Below, one piece after another: positions 27,606-38,074 of a stretch of DNA of 64,000 nucleotides. Under the pieces are notes generated by a model. It had not been told where the DNA came from. It worked only from the letters and a program-made list of their open reading frames with translations, and did not search any database. The position numbers were made by a program, and so were the translations under genes. Each line of letters starts with the position of its first letter. The stretch's first letter is position 1. The DNA is from Paenibacillus sp. JNUCC-31 (GTDB lineage: Bacteria; Bacillota; Bacilli; Paenibacillales; Paenibacillaceae): NCBI RefSeq assembly GCF_014844075.1, contig NZ_CP062165.1:6820001-6884000 (forward strand). Reading direction: 5' to 3'.

Positions 27606-28709
27606 TTGAAAGACATCAATCAACGCTGGGTAGCGACGATTCTTGTGGCAGTAATGGTTCTCCAATCATTCTGGACTTTTGCAGGAATTGGACATGGTGC
27701 AGCATCAGAAAACCTTAATACCAGCAATTTGGCGAAAAACGTGGTGATCAGCCATTTTTAACCTGTTTCGCTGAACGACTGGTCGATACAGTTTGCGGAT
27801 ACCCAAAAGAATAATTGGAAGGTAGCTCAGCTAGGAACAACAACTGCCCAGATTCCGGCATATGGTTATTATCTGATTGCGCTTGGCAGCAACGGCAACG
27901 TCGGAGAGCAGCTTCCACAGCCGGATGCCACTGAAGGTTCATTCAAATTAGGCAACAACAGCGGCAAGCTGGTTTTGTTAAATACGACACAACTGTTGAC
28001 AGCTAACGATCCAACGGCAGATGTTTTACAGGAATATGTAATTGATTTTGTTGGATATAGTGCTGACGCTTATTGGGGAAGTCCGGCCCGGAAGCGGGCA
28101 AGCAGAGCACCATGCAGCGTTTGGTGTATGATCCGCTAAATCCGGAGATTAGCACGACTGCAGCTGCGTTTCCAAATCGCGGAAACAACTGGGACACTCG
28201 GAATAACGGAAAGGACTTCGAGAAGGTTAAAGGCGCGAAGGCTCGCAATTCAAGCACAACTTCCGCCTATGTCATTCTGGAAAGTAATCAGAGGTTAGAG
28301 ATGCAATCGGCTTCGAGCGTAGATCCTGTACATAACAAGATTACGTTGAATGCATTTGGGGGTTGGGTTAAGCAGGGACTATGGACATCCGATGATTTCA
28401 GTATGCTGGGCCTCCCGGCAGGATTCACTGCTGAAGCTAATGCGAATGGAGATTAGATCGTAGTGACCATAACTGGAGACGGTACCGGGAATGTGGTTTC
28501 AGACAGCCTTCTGACATTTGAGATTCATCCTGGTGCGTGGGATCAATTAGACAAACCAGCCTAATCTTTAACGGTGTATCAAGGAAGCAATACCGTAACT
28601 TTAGCTCAATTCACACCTTCCAATAAAATTGTAGCAACATTGGACTCCTCATCTTCGAGCATCCGTATGAACAGTGCAAAGGACTTGAATACCACGATCC
28701 AACTCAATC
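27606..28709 (+). pseudogene. Decayed secreted lamin-tail-domain protein
   Basis: A TTG start after GGGAGAGGGG opens a signal-peptide-like segment (VATILVAVMVLQSFWTFAG) and reaches NVVIS, then a TAA at 27759. The same frame continues with PVSLNDWSIQFADT and PAYGYYLIAL, the heart of a lamin-tail domain, implying an internal deletion plus stop. A frameshift near 28085 moves the rest (RNNGKDFEKVKGAKARNSS) to another frame, and TAG at 28454 and a TAA near 28560 interrupt what follows (IVVTITGDGTGNVVSD). At least four disabling changes are visible. Original role was probably an exported surface protein. Confidence 0.8.
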
Positions 28710-29519
28710 TTAGCGCCGGTGTTCCCGTGGATGGGGCATGCCGTTGAAGACAGCATCACAGCGGACAATACAGGTTTTAATGACCCTGCCACCAAAGAAT
28801 ATAAATATGGAAGTGATGCCATGGGAGCGAACGAATATACCTTCCTGCGTGGTACACATTCCTTATTCAAGGCTGATCTGGCAGCGGGTCTTATTCCTTC
28901 ACCGGATTCGGTCATTCCAGGCTGGAATGAGAAGGACATCCTTACTTACACGCAAGGCGACGCCCATATTCAGAATGTGGGAACTTTTAACGACAGTACT
29001 AACTAAATGGTGTTCAGTCTGAACGATGTGGATTCTTCCGGCATCGGCAGCTTTTATGATGATCTGATTCGCTTTGTTACAAGTATTTATGTAGTCAAAT
29101 ACGAAAAAGACAGCTCTGTGATTACCAATCTGCAGGACGACGATTTCCGGGATGTATCTCGTACCTTTCTAAATACCTATAAGGATACTCTGATAGAGAT
29201 TAATAACGAGATAAGCCCCAAAAACACCAAGTTGACCAAAAGCAATGTAACGGCTTATACGAAAGAGGTCATGGACAAAGTCTCCAAAGTGTCTTATGGG
29301 GAAGCATTGCAAAAATTGCTCGGTAAGAGGGCGCTTGATAGAAAATTAAACATCGCCGGCAACTCGGATAAGTTTGAATCTGCAACGGATACAGAGAAAT
29401 CTTCCCTGCAAGCCGCTTGGGAAGCATACAAATTGCAAGTCAGAAGCAATCTCCCGAACCTGAGCGACGATGAATTCGATGCCTATTTTAAGATGAAAGA
29501 TATTGTACAAGCATCGTAG
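28710..29519 (+). pseudogene. Decayed DUF2252 family gene
   Basis: The frame from about 28710 has the DUF2252 signature ANEYTFLRGTHSLFKADL, then TYTQGDAHIQNVGTFND, a TAA at 29004-29006 and, in the same frame, MVFSLNDVDSSGIGSFYDDLIRF. It ends early at 29519 (MKDIVQAS), before the usual C-terminal part. DUF2252 proteins have a kinase-like core (GDxHxxNxG and the following LNDxD) of unknown function. It is joined by a frameshift to the lamin-tail remnant, so they may once have been one gene or two adjacent ones. Confidence 0.8.
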
Positions 29520-29555
29520 CAGCATTGGAGAATGAACGTCAAGAAGCCTGCCAAT

Positions 29556-29592
29556 AGAGCAAAGTTCAGTTTATGAGTTTTGCTCTTTTTTC
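29556..29592 (+). terminator. Terminator after DUF2252 remnant
   Basis: AGAGCAAA and TTTGCTCT form a stem with a 15-nt loop, followed by TTTTT. Confidence 0.75.
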
Positions 29593-29595
29593 TAT

Positions 29596-29751
29596 TCACC
29601 GGGTTATTTGGCTTACGATGAATTGCACCACGGCATTAATTTCTTCGAGCAAATCTGAAATCCCTCGCGTTTCAGTGATCTCTCTTAAAAAAACGACGAA
29701 TTCGCCTTCTCCCGTATCGTTAAATTCGGTAATAATATCTCCGATGGCTGG
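29596..29751 (-). pseudogene. Unidentified 51-codon C-terminal gene fragment
   Basis: A minus-strand frame without start, bounded by a TGA on its 5' side, encodes DIITEFNDTGEGEFVVFLREI followed by about 30 further residues and a stop. The sequence looks like real protein (acidic, amphipathic C terminus) but I do not recognise it. It lies directly downstream of the XRE gene on the same strand, so it may be the tail of a deleted operon partner. Confidence 0.35.
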
Positions 29752-29766
29752 TCAAACAGTGTATCA

Positions 29767-30660
29767 TCAAATAATCAGGGGTTCGTTCAATGAATTTATT
29801 GGCCTGAATGCTCCTAAATTTATCAAATTTTTCTCATCCATATCGTCTTCAGGTGTATACAAAACGAGGGTAACATCGTCGTATTCGCCTGCATAAAACG
29901 TGTTGGAACGAACATTAATTTCACCTGCAGAGGGATGCTGTATTTTAAAATGGTTATCATCCCGAAAACACTGGACGTCATGGAGTTCCCAAATCGTTTT
30001 GAAGTCTTCGTTCACTTCCAAAAGCTTCATAATAATTTCAATGATGTAGGGATCTTCCATCCGCTGAGCAAAAGTGTAACGAAAAGCTGCGAGTAGCTTT
30101 CGGGCCGAGTCTTCCCAGTCCGCATAACGGCCTCGTACAACGGGGTCGTTGAACATTAACCAGATCAGATTTCCCGAACAGTTTTTCATCATGTTAGACT
30201 GCAATCCAAATACTTCACTGGCTGTCTGATTCCAAACTAACAGATTCCACTGACCGTCAATGGCGTAGGCTGGCAGATGTACATATTGATCAACGATGCG
30301 TTGAAGCACAGGGGTGGATATTTGCAGATATGACACATCTGAAACCAATTCCAGAGGGATCTTGCGATCCGCTAGGACATTGAGATGAACTCTTTCATCA
30401 CGACTTAACTTTAAAGTACGGGCCAAGCTTTCGATGACACTATCTGATATACGCACGTCTCTCCCTTGTTCAAGGGATGTGTACCAAGACACTGAGATTC
30501 CGGACAAAACCGCCACTTCCTCCCGGCGAAGGCCCTTAGTTCTTCTATGAGAATTAGAGTTGTTACTCAGTCCAACTTGTTCTGGTCTTGTCCTGTTGCG
30601 ACGGTTTTTCAAAAATTCAGCAAGCTCCTTACGCCGCAGTTTGTCATTCAAGAGTCGCAT
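29767..30660 (-). CDS. XRE family regulator with MmyB-like ligand domain
   Basis: Regulator of 297 residues. The N-terminal helix-turn-helix (TKGLRREEVAVLSGISVSWY then TSLEQGRDVRIS) and the C-terminal MmyB-like PAS-type domain (PAYAIDGQWNLLVWNQTA) are the standard pair; the family often sits divergent from an oxidoreductase it controls, as here with the nitroreductase at 30860. GGAAAGGGG abuts the ATG at 30660, so initiation at the TTG codon at 30651 is possible. The C-terminal domain in relatives binds fatty-acid-like ligands. Confidence 0.88.
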   Translation of the reverse strand: MRLLNDKLRRKELAEFLKNRRNRTRPEQVGLSNNSNSHRRTKGLRREEVAVLSGISVSWYTSLEQGRDVRISDSVIESLARTLKLSRDERVHLNVLADRKIPLELVSDVSYLQISTPVLQRIVDQYVHLPAYAIDGQWNLLVWNQTASEVFGLQSNMMKNCSGNLIWLMFNDPVVRGRYADWEDSARKLLAAFRYTFAQRMEDPYIIEIIMKLLEVNEDFKTIWELHDVQCFRDDNHFKIQHPSAGEINVRSNTFYAGEYDDVTLVLYTPEDDMDEKNLINLGAFRPINSLNEPLII

Positions 30661-30859
30661 CCCCTTTCCAATGATTTATGCTTAATAAATTGTATCAGAA
30701 TCTTATAACGAATGCATTTGTTTTATCGGATTTCGTGTGAGTTAAGTTAAGGTGATAGTTTTTATAGTTGCATAAACACCGTACTAGTTGACCCTTAGTT
30801 CTCGCGGTATGATGTTCCTGCAATCGAATATAGATCCAACAAAAAAGGAGAATAGAAGC

Positions 30860-31522
30860 ATGAATTTACATGAGCATGGAAATCGGATAAACGATTTCAA
30901 CAAAATTGTTTTTGAACGTAGGGCGATTAAGAAATACGATACTTCTGTTAAGATTAGCCGCGATGAAATGAAGGATATATTAACCAAGGCGACCAAGGCT
31001 CCCTCGTCCTATAATTTGCAGTCATGGCGTTTCCTGGTCATTGAAAGCGAAGAGGCTAAATCCAAATTGCTGCCTTTGGCCATATTCAATGGGCAACAAT
31101 ACAATGAACAACAGATAGTAACTTCATCTGCTGTAATTGCAATTTTTGGTGACCTAGAGCATGTTGCGAGTGCGCCAGAAATTTTCAATGCAGAAGTAAA
31201 ACAGGGGTCAATGACTGAATCTGTGAGTGAATATATCCTTGAGGCTATCAATATTCATTATAGCAATAGCCCGGATCATTTTCGTAAAGACGTGGCCTTA
31301 ACCGATGGCGGACTGGTGGCTATGCAGTTAATGCTGGTTGCACGTTCTTACGGTTATGACACTTGTGCCATGGGTGGGTATGATAAGGAGAACATTGCTG
31401 AAATATTTGGATTGGACAAGGAACGTTACGTTTCGGTTATGCTGGTATCCATCGGTAAGGCAGATTCTGATGGCCGCCCTTCAACACGAAAGCCGATTGC
31501 CGATGTTGCAGAGTGGAAATAA
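30860..31522 (+). CDS. Nitroreductase family FMN oxidoreductase
   Basis: NAD(P)H-dependent flavoprotein of 220 residues. FERRAIKKYD gives the phosphate-contacting Arg motif of FMN binding; APSSYNLQSWRFLVIE and GLVAMQLMLVARSYGYDTCAMGG are the other family signatures. The start at 30860 has AAGGAG at 9 nt; the longer reading from 30788 runs through a promoter region. Probable target of the divergent XRE regulator. Substrates of the family include nitro compounds, quinones and chromate; none can be specified. Confidence 0.9.
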   Translation: MNLHEHGNRINDFNKIVFERRAIKKYDTSVKISRDEMKDILTKATKAPSSYNLQSWRFLVIESEEAKSKLLPLAIFNGQQYNEQQIVTSSAVIAIFGDLEHVASAPEIFNAEVKQGSMTESVSEYILEAINIHYSNSPDHFRKDVALTDGGLVAMQLMLVARSYGYDTCAMGGYDKENIAEIFGLDKERYVSVMLVSIGKADSDGRPSTRKPIADVAEWK

Positions 31523-31848
31523 ACGTTGAATGATGTTTTTTAAGCCTTCGTCCCGGGGCCTCTCATAACATGAGTATCCTAGTTTAGCGTGACCAAACGT
31601 GTGGCCACGCCCTCAAATCATCATTATCCAGATATAGAAACAGGCCTTCAAACACTCGGAAATCCTTGTGTTTAAACAACTTCATTAACTTAACCTCTTA
31701 ACATCAATTATTCCGATGAGAGATAATCGTTTTCTAACGATTGTCTCTTTTTTCTCTTAGTATGCTTATAGTTCCTCATGAGATCGTAGCAGTCACTCGC
31801 CCAAGTTGGAAATAATGGTTCATATTACCTTGTACCTCTTATCCACCT
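31523..31848. other. Gap between nitroreductase and SLH remnant
   Basis: The stretch contains the terminator at 31718-31753 and otherwise no gene, repeat or clear promoter. The 5' part of the SLH gene is absent, so the deletion joint of that gene may lie in its right part near 31800-31850. Confidence 0.5.
31718..31753 (+). terminator. Terminator, nitroreductase unit
   Basis: GAGAGATAATCGTT and AACGATTGTCTCTT form a near-perfect stem with a TTCT loop, then TTTT. It is about 200 bp after the nitroreductase stop. Confidence 0.8.
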
Positions 31849-33107
31849 ATGGAGGACGTAGCCCAAGCGAAGGCGCAGGAGCAATTGTTTTTCTCTGTTA
31901 TTCAGTATGCAAACGGAATAAACCAGTCTTTCGGTTTGTCTGTTGGGAAAAATGTAATTCCAATTACGGTGCAAGCACGTAATGGATCAAGCAAGACTTA
32001 CAGTATAACTGTCGTCAGAGCCGGAGATTCCTCCTCGGTTCCACCAACGTCTTCGACTCCTTCAACTCCAACTGGAGGAACGAATGTTGATCAAACGGGT
32101 ACCACTGCCAACAGTGGAACGATGACTGTGAATGGTGGATCGTTGAGCCTGGGCGGGTCAAAATCAATGTGCCAGCCGGAGCGACGGATAGCAGCATCGT
32201 CATTTCCGTAAATGAAGTAAGCCAAACGTCGAATCTGTTCACCGATTCCACATTGAAACTGCTCGGGGATGTCTATGAGCTTACTGCAAGCAAGAGCGGG
32301 ATTTTCAGCAAACCGGTAACTGTCACTTTGCCATTCGACAAGAACAATGTAGACTTTGACAAATCAATAGTGGGATTGTATTGGTTCAACGAGCAAGCCC
32401 ATAAGTGGGTTTCACTCGATAATTTGAAAGTGGATTAAATGAATGGAACGATATCAGGAACCATTAATCATTTTACCAAGTTTGCTGTTCTGGTATCCGA
32501 TAAGACCGTAACGCCAACTCCGGAAGGAACCAAAAATTTCACGGATCTCGTAGGACATTGGGCTTCCGGCAGTATTATGGATTTGGTTGAACTCGGTGTG
32601 ATCCAGGGTTATCCGGACAACAGCTTCAGACCGGATAAAAAAATTACCAGAGCCGAATTTGTTACTCTTATCATTAAAGCTTTACATCTAAAAGGCTCTG
32701 CTGACAAAGGATGTGCGGATACTACGACGCATTGGGCGCAAGATGCGATTTCCACTGCGGCAGGTCTGGGCATTGTGAATGGATATAGTGATAACACCTT
32801 TGGTCCAGATGAATGGGTGACCCGTGAGCAAATTGCGACAATGGTCGTTCGTGCAGCGCAGATCGCGGATTCAGACAGTAATATCAGCTTCTCCGATGGC
32901 GCTGAAATATCCGGATGGGCACGTTCAGCACTTGCTGCGGCCATTGCCAATGGGCTCGTTAATGGTTATCCAGACGGAACATTGAAACCGAAGGGGAATA
33001 CAACTCGCGCAGAAGCCGCTGCACTCATCGAAAGAACTATTCAATTGACAAAACAATTAACAAAAGAAATCCAAGATTTCAGAAAGGCTGCTCTCCAGCG
33101 AGTTTAA
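31849..33107 (+). pseudogene. Decayed S-layer-homology surface protein (C-terminal remnant)
   Basis: The remnant starts inside a cadherin-like beta-sandwich (GINQSFGLSVGKNVIPITVQ then ARNGSSKTYSITV). A one-base frameshift near 32155 separates it from VKINVPAGATDSSIVISVNE, and an in-frame TAA at 32436-32438 separates that from GTISGTINHFTKFAVLVSDK. Three SLH domains follow (FTDLVGHWASGSIMDLVELG, then ADTTTHWAQDAISTAAGLG, then WARSALAAAIANGLVNGYPDG), intact to the natural stop. SLH domains anchor proteins to pyruvylated cell-wall polymer. The N-terminal bulk of the gene is missing. A free-standing ORF from 32439 could still make an SLH-only peptide. Confidence 0.85.
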
Positions 33108-33130
33108 CTTGTTGGGAAGCAGCCTTTTGT
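33083..33130 (+). terminator. Terminator overlapping end of SLH remnant
   Basis: AAAGGCTGCT and AGCAGCCTTT pair across a 25-nt loop containing the SLH stop codon, then TTGTG. Confidence 0.6.
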
Positions 33131-33186
33131 GTTGTTTGTATGTTTTGTATTCTTTGTTTCTTTTTGTATCTGGTTCATTCGTTTTG

Positions 33187-33645
33187 TTACAACGATATCC
33201 CATTTTCGATAATAACGCGATTGAGCTTGGTATTCACCGGGTTGGAAATCGTATCACCCACAGGACATTTACTTTCTAGAAATTGTACAAATGATTCAAC
33301 TTTTTCTTCAGATGAGCTGGTTTTAATATAGAACGTGTATCGAATATCGGAATATCCGGGACGTACATCAGATCGGTTGAAAAATCCGTCAAGATCCAGA
33401 TCACCTTCAACATCAACTCTGAAATCATCAAGTACAACATCGAATTTGGAGGCATAGACCCGGGCTACAATGGATTGGCATGCGCCAAGGGAGGCAAGTA
33501 AAGCTTCTACAGGATTCATTCCCGTGTCGGTACCACCGAGGTTTGTTGGCTCATCGATGATCAGTTCGAATTGTCTTGCTTTGGTGATCACCTTAACCCC
33601 ATCTTGTAGATGGGCAGTAGCTTTGAAAGTCTGAACATTAGCCAT
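33187..33645 (-). CDS. OsmC/Ohr family peroxide-reducing protein
   Basis: Cytoplasmic protein of 152 residues in the OsmC superfamily, which reduces organic hydroperoxides with paired cysteines. The two expected cysteines are present in SLGACQSIVARVYA and ESKCPVGDTI. The start at 33645 has AAGGAGAGG at 6-7 nt; the longer frame to 33714 has none. Single gene convergent with the SLH remnant. Confidence 0.88.
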   Translation of the reverse strand: MANVQTFKATAHLQDGVKVITKARQFELIIDEPTNLGGTDTGMNPVEALLASLGACQSIVARVYASKFDVVLDDFRVDVEGDLDLDGFFNRSDVRPGYSDIRYTFYIKTSSSEEKVESFVQFLESKCPVGDTISNPVNTKLNRVIIENGISL

Positions 33646-33763
33646 CCGATACCTCTCCTTTATAAAACATTGTATGTAACTTGGTTTAGTAAGGATTATA
33701 GTTCCATATCTCACAGGCTGTCAATACAAGGGAGATAGAATTCGGTATTCTCTGTCAATTGAA

Positions 33764-33791
33764 AAATGGATAGCCTTGTGGCTATCCATTT
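33764..33791 (-). terminator. Terminator of YqhC-like regulator gene
   Basis: A 12-bp perfect stem AAATGGATAGCC with a 4-nt loop. On the minus strand it is followed by T residues. Confidence 0.85.
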
Positions 33792-33822
33792 CTTTGGCAT
33801 CTCAACTTTTCAGTCAATGTGC

Positions 33823-34740
33823 TTATTCACTCATAGCCTGATCGTATTTTTCCTTCAAACGTTTGATGTCTGCTCGCGGCGGTGCTCCGAACATGCGGGA
33901 GTATTCCCGACTGAATTGCGACGCACTCTCGTAACCAACCCGAAATGCTACATCAGCAGCATCAGCCGATTCAGCCATGAGCAGCCGACGGGCCTCCTGG
34001 AGCCTAAGTTGCTTCTGAAACTGGAGAGGACTCATGGCGGTGATCTCTTTAAAATTCCGGTGAAACGAGGACACGCTCATGTTGGCTGTCTCCGCAAGAT
34101 CTTCAATCCGAAATGATTGCTCCCAATGCTGAACAATATGCTCGATGGCTTCCCGAATCCGGTAGCTGCTGCTGCCTTCCACCGCAATCTGGGCCAGTTC
34201 GGCTCCATAGGGTCCCTGCAGAAGCCGGTACAGAATTTCTCGCGTATAGAGTGGGGCAAGGAACGGGATTTCTCCCGGTGTATCCAACAGCCGAACCAAC
34301 CGCAGTACAGCATCCTGAATGGAGGGCTCCATCTGTCCAACAAACAGGGCGCGTCTGGCGTTTTCTTTGGACGTGACCTTAATATCACATTCGTTCAACA
34401 CTTCAAGAATCTGATGCTGTGTAAACTCAAGCTTGAGACTCAAGTAAGGCATAGCAGAGGAAGCTTTTATAATCTGACCAATCACCGGCAGGTTCATGGA
34501 AGCAAGCAGATAATTGGAGGGTCCGTATTCGAATCTTTCCTGTGCCAGCAAGATTTCTTTCAAGCCTTGAACGATTACACAAAATGAAGGCTTATAAACC
34601 CGGTAAGCCGGTTCGCTAATGCTGGAATGCTGATAGACATACAGGGAAGGGATTGCCGTTTCCTTGGAGCTATTATGAATGGAATGACGCTTGATCAGTT
34701 CGGTGAGCTCCTGTTGCTGCTGACCTCCGTTATCGGACAT
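33823..34740 (-). CDS. AraC family regulator, YqhC-like
   Basis: Regulator of 305 residues with an AraC_N domain (YVYQHSSISEPAYRVYKPSF, CVIVQGLKEILL) and a C-terminal double helix-turn-helix (MSVSSFHRNFKEITAMSPLQ, VGYESASQFSREYSRMFG). AAGGAGG is 6 nt before the ATG at 34740. It is divergent from an aldo/keto reductase gene, an arrangement like E. coli yqhC next to the aldehyde reductase genes yqhD/dkgA, so an aldehyde-responsive role is plausible. Confidence 0.88.
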   Translation of the reverse strand: MSDNGGQQQQELTELIKRHSIHNSSKETAIPSLYVYQHSSISEPAYRVYKPSFCVIVQGLKEILLAQERFEYGPSNYLLASMNLPVIGQIIKASSAMPYLSLKLEFTQHQILEVLNECDIKVTSKENARRALFVGQMEPSIQDAVLRLVRLLDTPGEIPFLAPLYTREILYRLLQGPYGAELAQIAVEGSSSYRIREAIEHIVQHWEQSFRIEDLAETANMSVSSFHRNFKEITAMSPLQFQKQLRLQEARRLLMAESADAADVAFRVGYESASQFSREYSRMFGAPPRADIKRLKEKYDQAMSE

Positions 34741-34880
34741 ACAAATCCTCCTTGAGAGTTGTTCTTGCTTCATTATAAGCCTTAACGACCTTGGACAAAA
34801 GTGTGTGTGATAGGATCGGGCAATCAATTAAGACAAATGATATACCGTTTCGTTCGGTTAGTTCGGCATAATAATATTAG

Positions 34881-35909
<1,029 letters not shown>

Positions 35910-36105
35910 TGCATTTTAGTATGCCAGAAAGCTGGGTGGAAAGTTTGAGTAAACGGTTATCGAACCAAGTGAAGCAAATCGTAATCGAGAGATTGGAGTC
36001 CCAGATCAAATGGGAAGAAAATCAGATTTTCAAAGAAATGTACCTCAGTTATTGGATAAAATTAACTTTAGGTTCATCCAAATCCAATTAAAGGAGTGTT
36101 TGATT

Positions 36106-36970
36106 ATGGAATATGTAAAACTGGGTCGTACCGGACTGGACGTTTCAAGATTATGTCTTGGTTGCATGAGCTATGGAGTCCCTGAACGCGGACGAGATCG
36201 TGGGTCGTGCGTTGAGGGATTTTGCTCGTCGTGATGAGGTTGTTATCGCAACAAAGGTTTACTTCCGCATGAAGCCTGGGCCGAACGGCGCAGGTTTATC
36301 GAGAAAAGCTATTATGAATGAGATTGATAATAGCTTAAAGCGACTAGGGACCGATTATGTGGATCTGTATCAAATCCATCGTTGGGACAATAGTACTCCA
36401 ATTGAAGAAACCATGGAGGCCCTTCATGATGTGGTTAAGGCGGGTAAAGTCCGGTACATTGGAGCTTCTTCGATGTACGCCTGGCAGTTTATGAAGGCTC
36501 AGTATACTGCCGAACGCAATGGCTGGACCCCATTTGTCTCCATGCAAAATTTACTTAATTTGTTGTATAGAGAAGAGGAAAGAGAGATGTTACCTCTTTG
36601 CGCAGAAGAAGGAATCGGCGTCATTCCCTGGAGTCCACTTGCCAAAGGAAGACTTACACGGGATTGGAATGAACAAACAGCCCGTTCATCGAACGACGAA
36701 GCAGGAGACCGACTTGCTGCGGGAATGGTTGATGCCGATCGTAAAATAGTGGAGACTGTATCTGATATTGCGGACAAACGGAGTGTTTCGAGAGCAACCG
36801 TTGCGCTGGCATGGGTATTGCAGAAAGAAGGTGTCACCGCACCAATTGTGGGTGCAACGAAGGAACATCATTTGGAAGATGCTGTAGCAGCGTTGTCCGT
36901 GAAGCTAGATGACCAGGAAATTGCAAGCCTGGAGGAATACTACGTACCACACAAAATATACGGCATGTAA
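36106..36970 (+). pseudogene. Aldo/keto reductase with internal frameshifting deletion
   Basis: ATG 36106 after AAAGGAG begins MEYVKLGRTGLDVSRLCLGC and a SYGVPE segment, then near 36178 the sequence jumps to a second frame with ESLNADEIVGRALRDFARRD and runs intact to 36970. About 40-50 residues are missing, including the FFDTA..Y segment that supplies two of the four catalytic residues; K (VIATKVYF) and H (YQIHRWD) remain. The reading frame also shifts, so no full enzyme is made. An ORF from 36173 is open but lacks a ribosome binding site. Confidence 0.88.
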
Positions 36971-37000
36971 GTTCTCTCTAGCCCTAGTAACGAAAAAGGG

Positions 37001-37028
37001 TTGCCTATCGAAAAGAAATGTGTATAAT
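37001..37028 (+). promoter_or_regulatory. SigA promoter of the guanidine export operon
   Basis: TTGCCT at 37001-37006 and TATAAT at 37023-37028, 16 bp apart, placed about 30 bp before the riboswitch. Confidence 0.7.
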
Positions 37029-37058
37029 TGGAGTCACATCAGAATATTCAAATGTTTT

Positions 37059-37187
37059 CTAGGGTTCCGCGGCAATTGTGTCGGTCTGGTCCGAGAGAAA
37101 ACTCACAGCCTGTTGGTTGTGTCACGGAGGGACAAAAGCCTGGGAGATGAACTGCTTCATGCAGTTTATTTCCCGGGCTTTTTTATT
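37059..37187 (+). ncRNA. Guanidine-I (ykkC) riboswitch with terminator
   Basis: The conserved ykkC blocks are present in order: CTAGGGTTCCG (37059-37069), TGGTCCGAGAG (37086-37096) and ACGGAGGGACAAAAGCCTGG (about 37124-37143) followed by GAGA. The last block can instead pair with TCCCGGGCT (37171-37179) to form a terminator followed by TTTTTT, with a small nested hairpin. Guanidinium binding would prevent termination and switch on the two SMR genes 60 nt downstream. The class and its SMR targets are well established. Confidence 0.93.
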
Positions 37188-37244
37188 TCGGCTTCATGTA
37201 ACTAATAATACACGTAGCAATATTTGATAAGGAGTGTGACAGAG

Positions 37245-37586
37245 ATGAACAAAACTTGGTTGTCCGTCGTTATTGCAGCTTTATTTGAAGTCGGTTGGGT
37301 CATTGGATTGAAACATGCCAGTGGTTTTCTGGAATGGGGGGCTACACTGATCGCCATCATTGTCAGCTTTACCTTGATGATTGCGGCTTCCCGTTCACTT
37401 GATGTAGGTACTGTTTATGCAGTATTCGTTGGTTTGGGTACAGCGGGAACTGTACTGGCAGAAATTATTTTGTTTGATGCACCAGTTCAAACCGGGAAAA
37501 TGGTGCTCATCGGGGTTCTTTTACTGGGTGTAATCGGTCTTAAAATGCTCAGCAAAGGAAAAACAAAGGAGGTCCATGAATCATGA
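37245..37586 (+). CDS. gdnC: SMR family guanidinium exporter subunit
   Basis: Small four-helix membrane protein of 113 residues, half of a heterodimeric SMR exporter (YkkC/GdnC type). The helix-1 glutamate is present in [20 protein letters not shown] at 10 nt supports ATG 37245 over the reading from 37224. It overlaps the partner gene by 4 nt and lies behind a guanidine-I riboswitch, which makes guanidinium the expected substrate. Confidence 0.92.
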   Translation: MNKTWLSVVIAALFEVGWVIGLKHASGFLEWGATLIAIIVSFTLMIAASRSLDVGTVYAVFVGLGTAGTVLAEIILFDAPVQTGKMVLIGVLLLGVIGLKMLSKGKTKEVHES

Positions 37587-37897
37587 ACTGGGTATTTCTA
37601 GTTTTAGCTGGTGTCTTTGAAATGATTGGGGTTCTGATGATTAATAAACTGCACAAAGATCGTAACCTGATCTCTATCGTGTTCTTGATTGCAGGATTCG
37701 GATTAAGCTTCCTGTTCCTGTCCCTGGCGATGAAGACTCTTCCAATGGGGACGGCATACGCCGTATGGACCGGAATTGGCGCTTCCGGGGGAGCCATTCT
37801 TGGCATGATATTTTATGGAGAACCCCGAAATGCGTTAAGGCTTCTGTTTATTGCCATGGTGCTCGGATCAGCAGTAGGGTTGAAATTGGTGAGTTAA
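37583..37897 (+). CDS. gdnD: SMR family guanidinium exporter partner subunit
   Basis: Second four-helix subunit, 104 residues, with glutamate in [16 protein letters not shown] and the family segment [21 protein letters not shown] (region near residues 58-78). It is coupled to gdnC through an ATGA overlap and forms the YkkD/GdnD half of the antiparallel heterodimer. Confidence 0.92.
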   Translation: MNWVFLVLAGVFEMIGVLMINKLHKDRNLISIVFLIAGFGLSFLFLSLAMKTLPMGTAYAVWTGIGASGGAILGMIFYGEPRNALRLLFIAMVLGSAVGLKLVS

Positions 37898-38074
37898 TGG
37901 ATTGGTGTCTCGCAGTAGGCTCAAGGTTGGCGTAAGTTCAACCAAAATCGCAATAAGGGCTGAATTTTGAAAAGATAATATACAGATGTGGTTTTTAATG
38001 TTATCCTTATGTGTTACGTTTTGAAATGAGATATACGTCAAATGAATATTTGTTGCGTAAATTAAGGAGACCTA

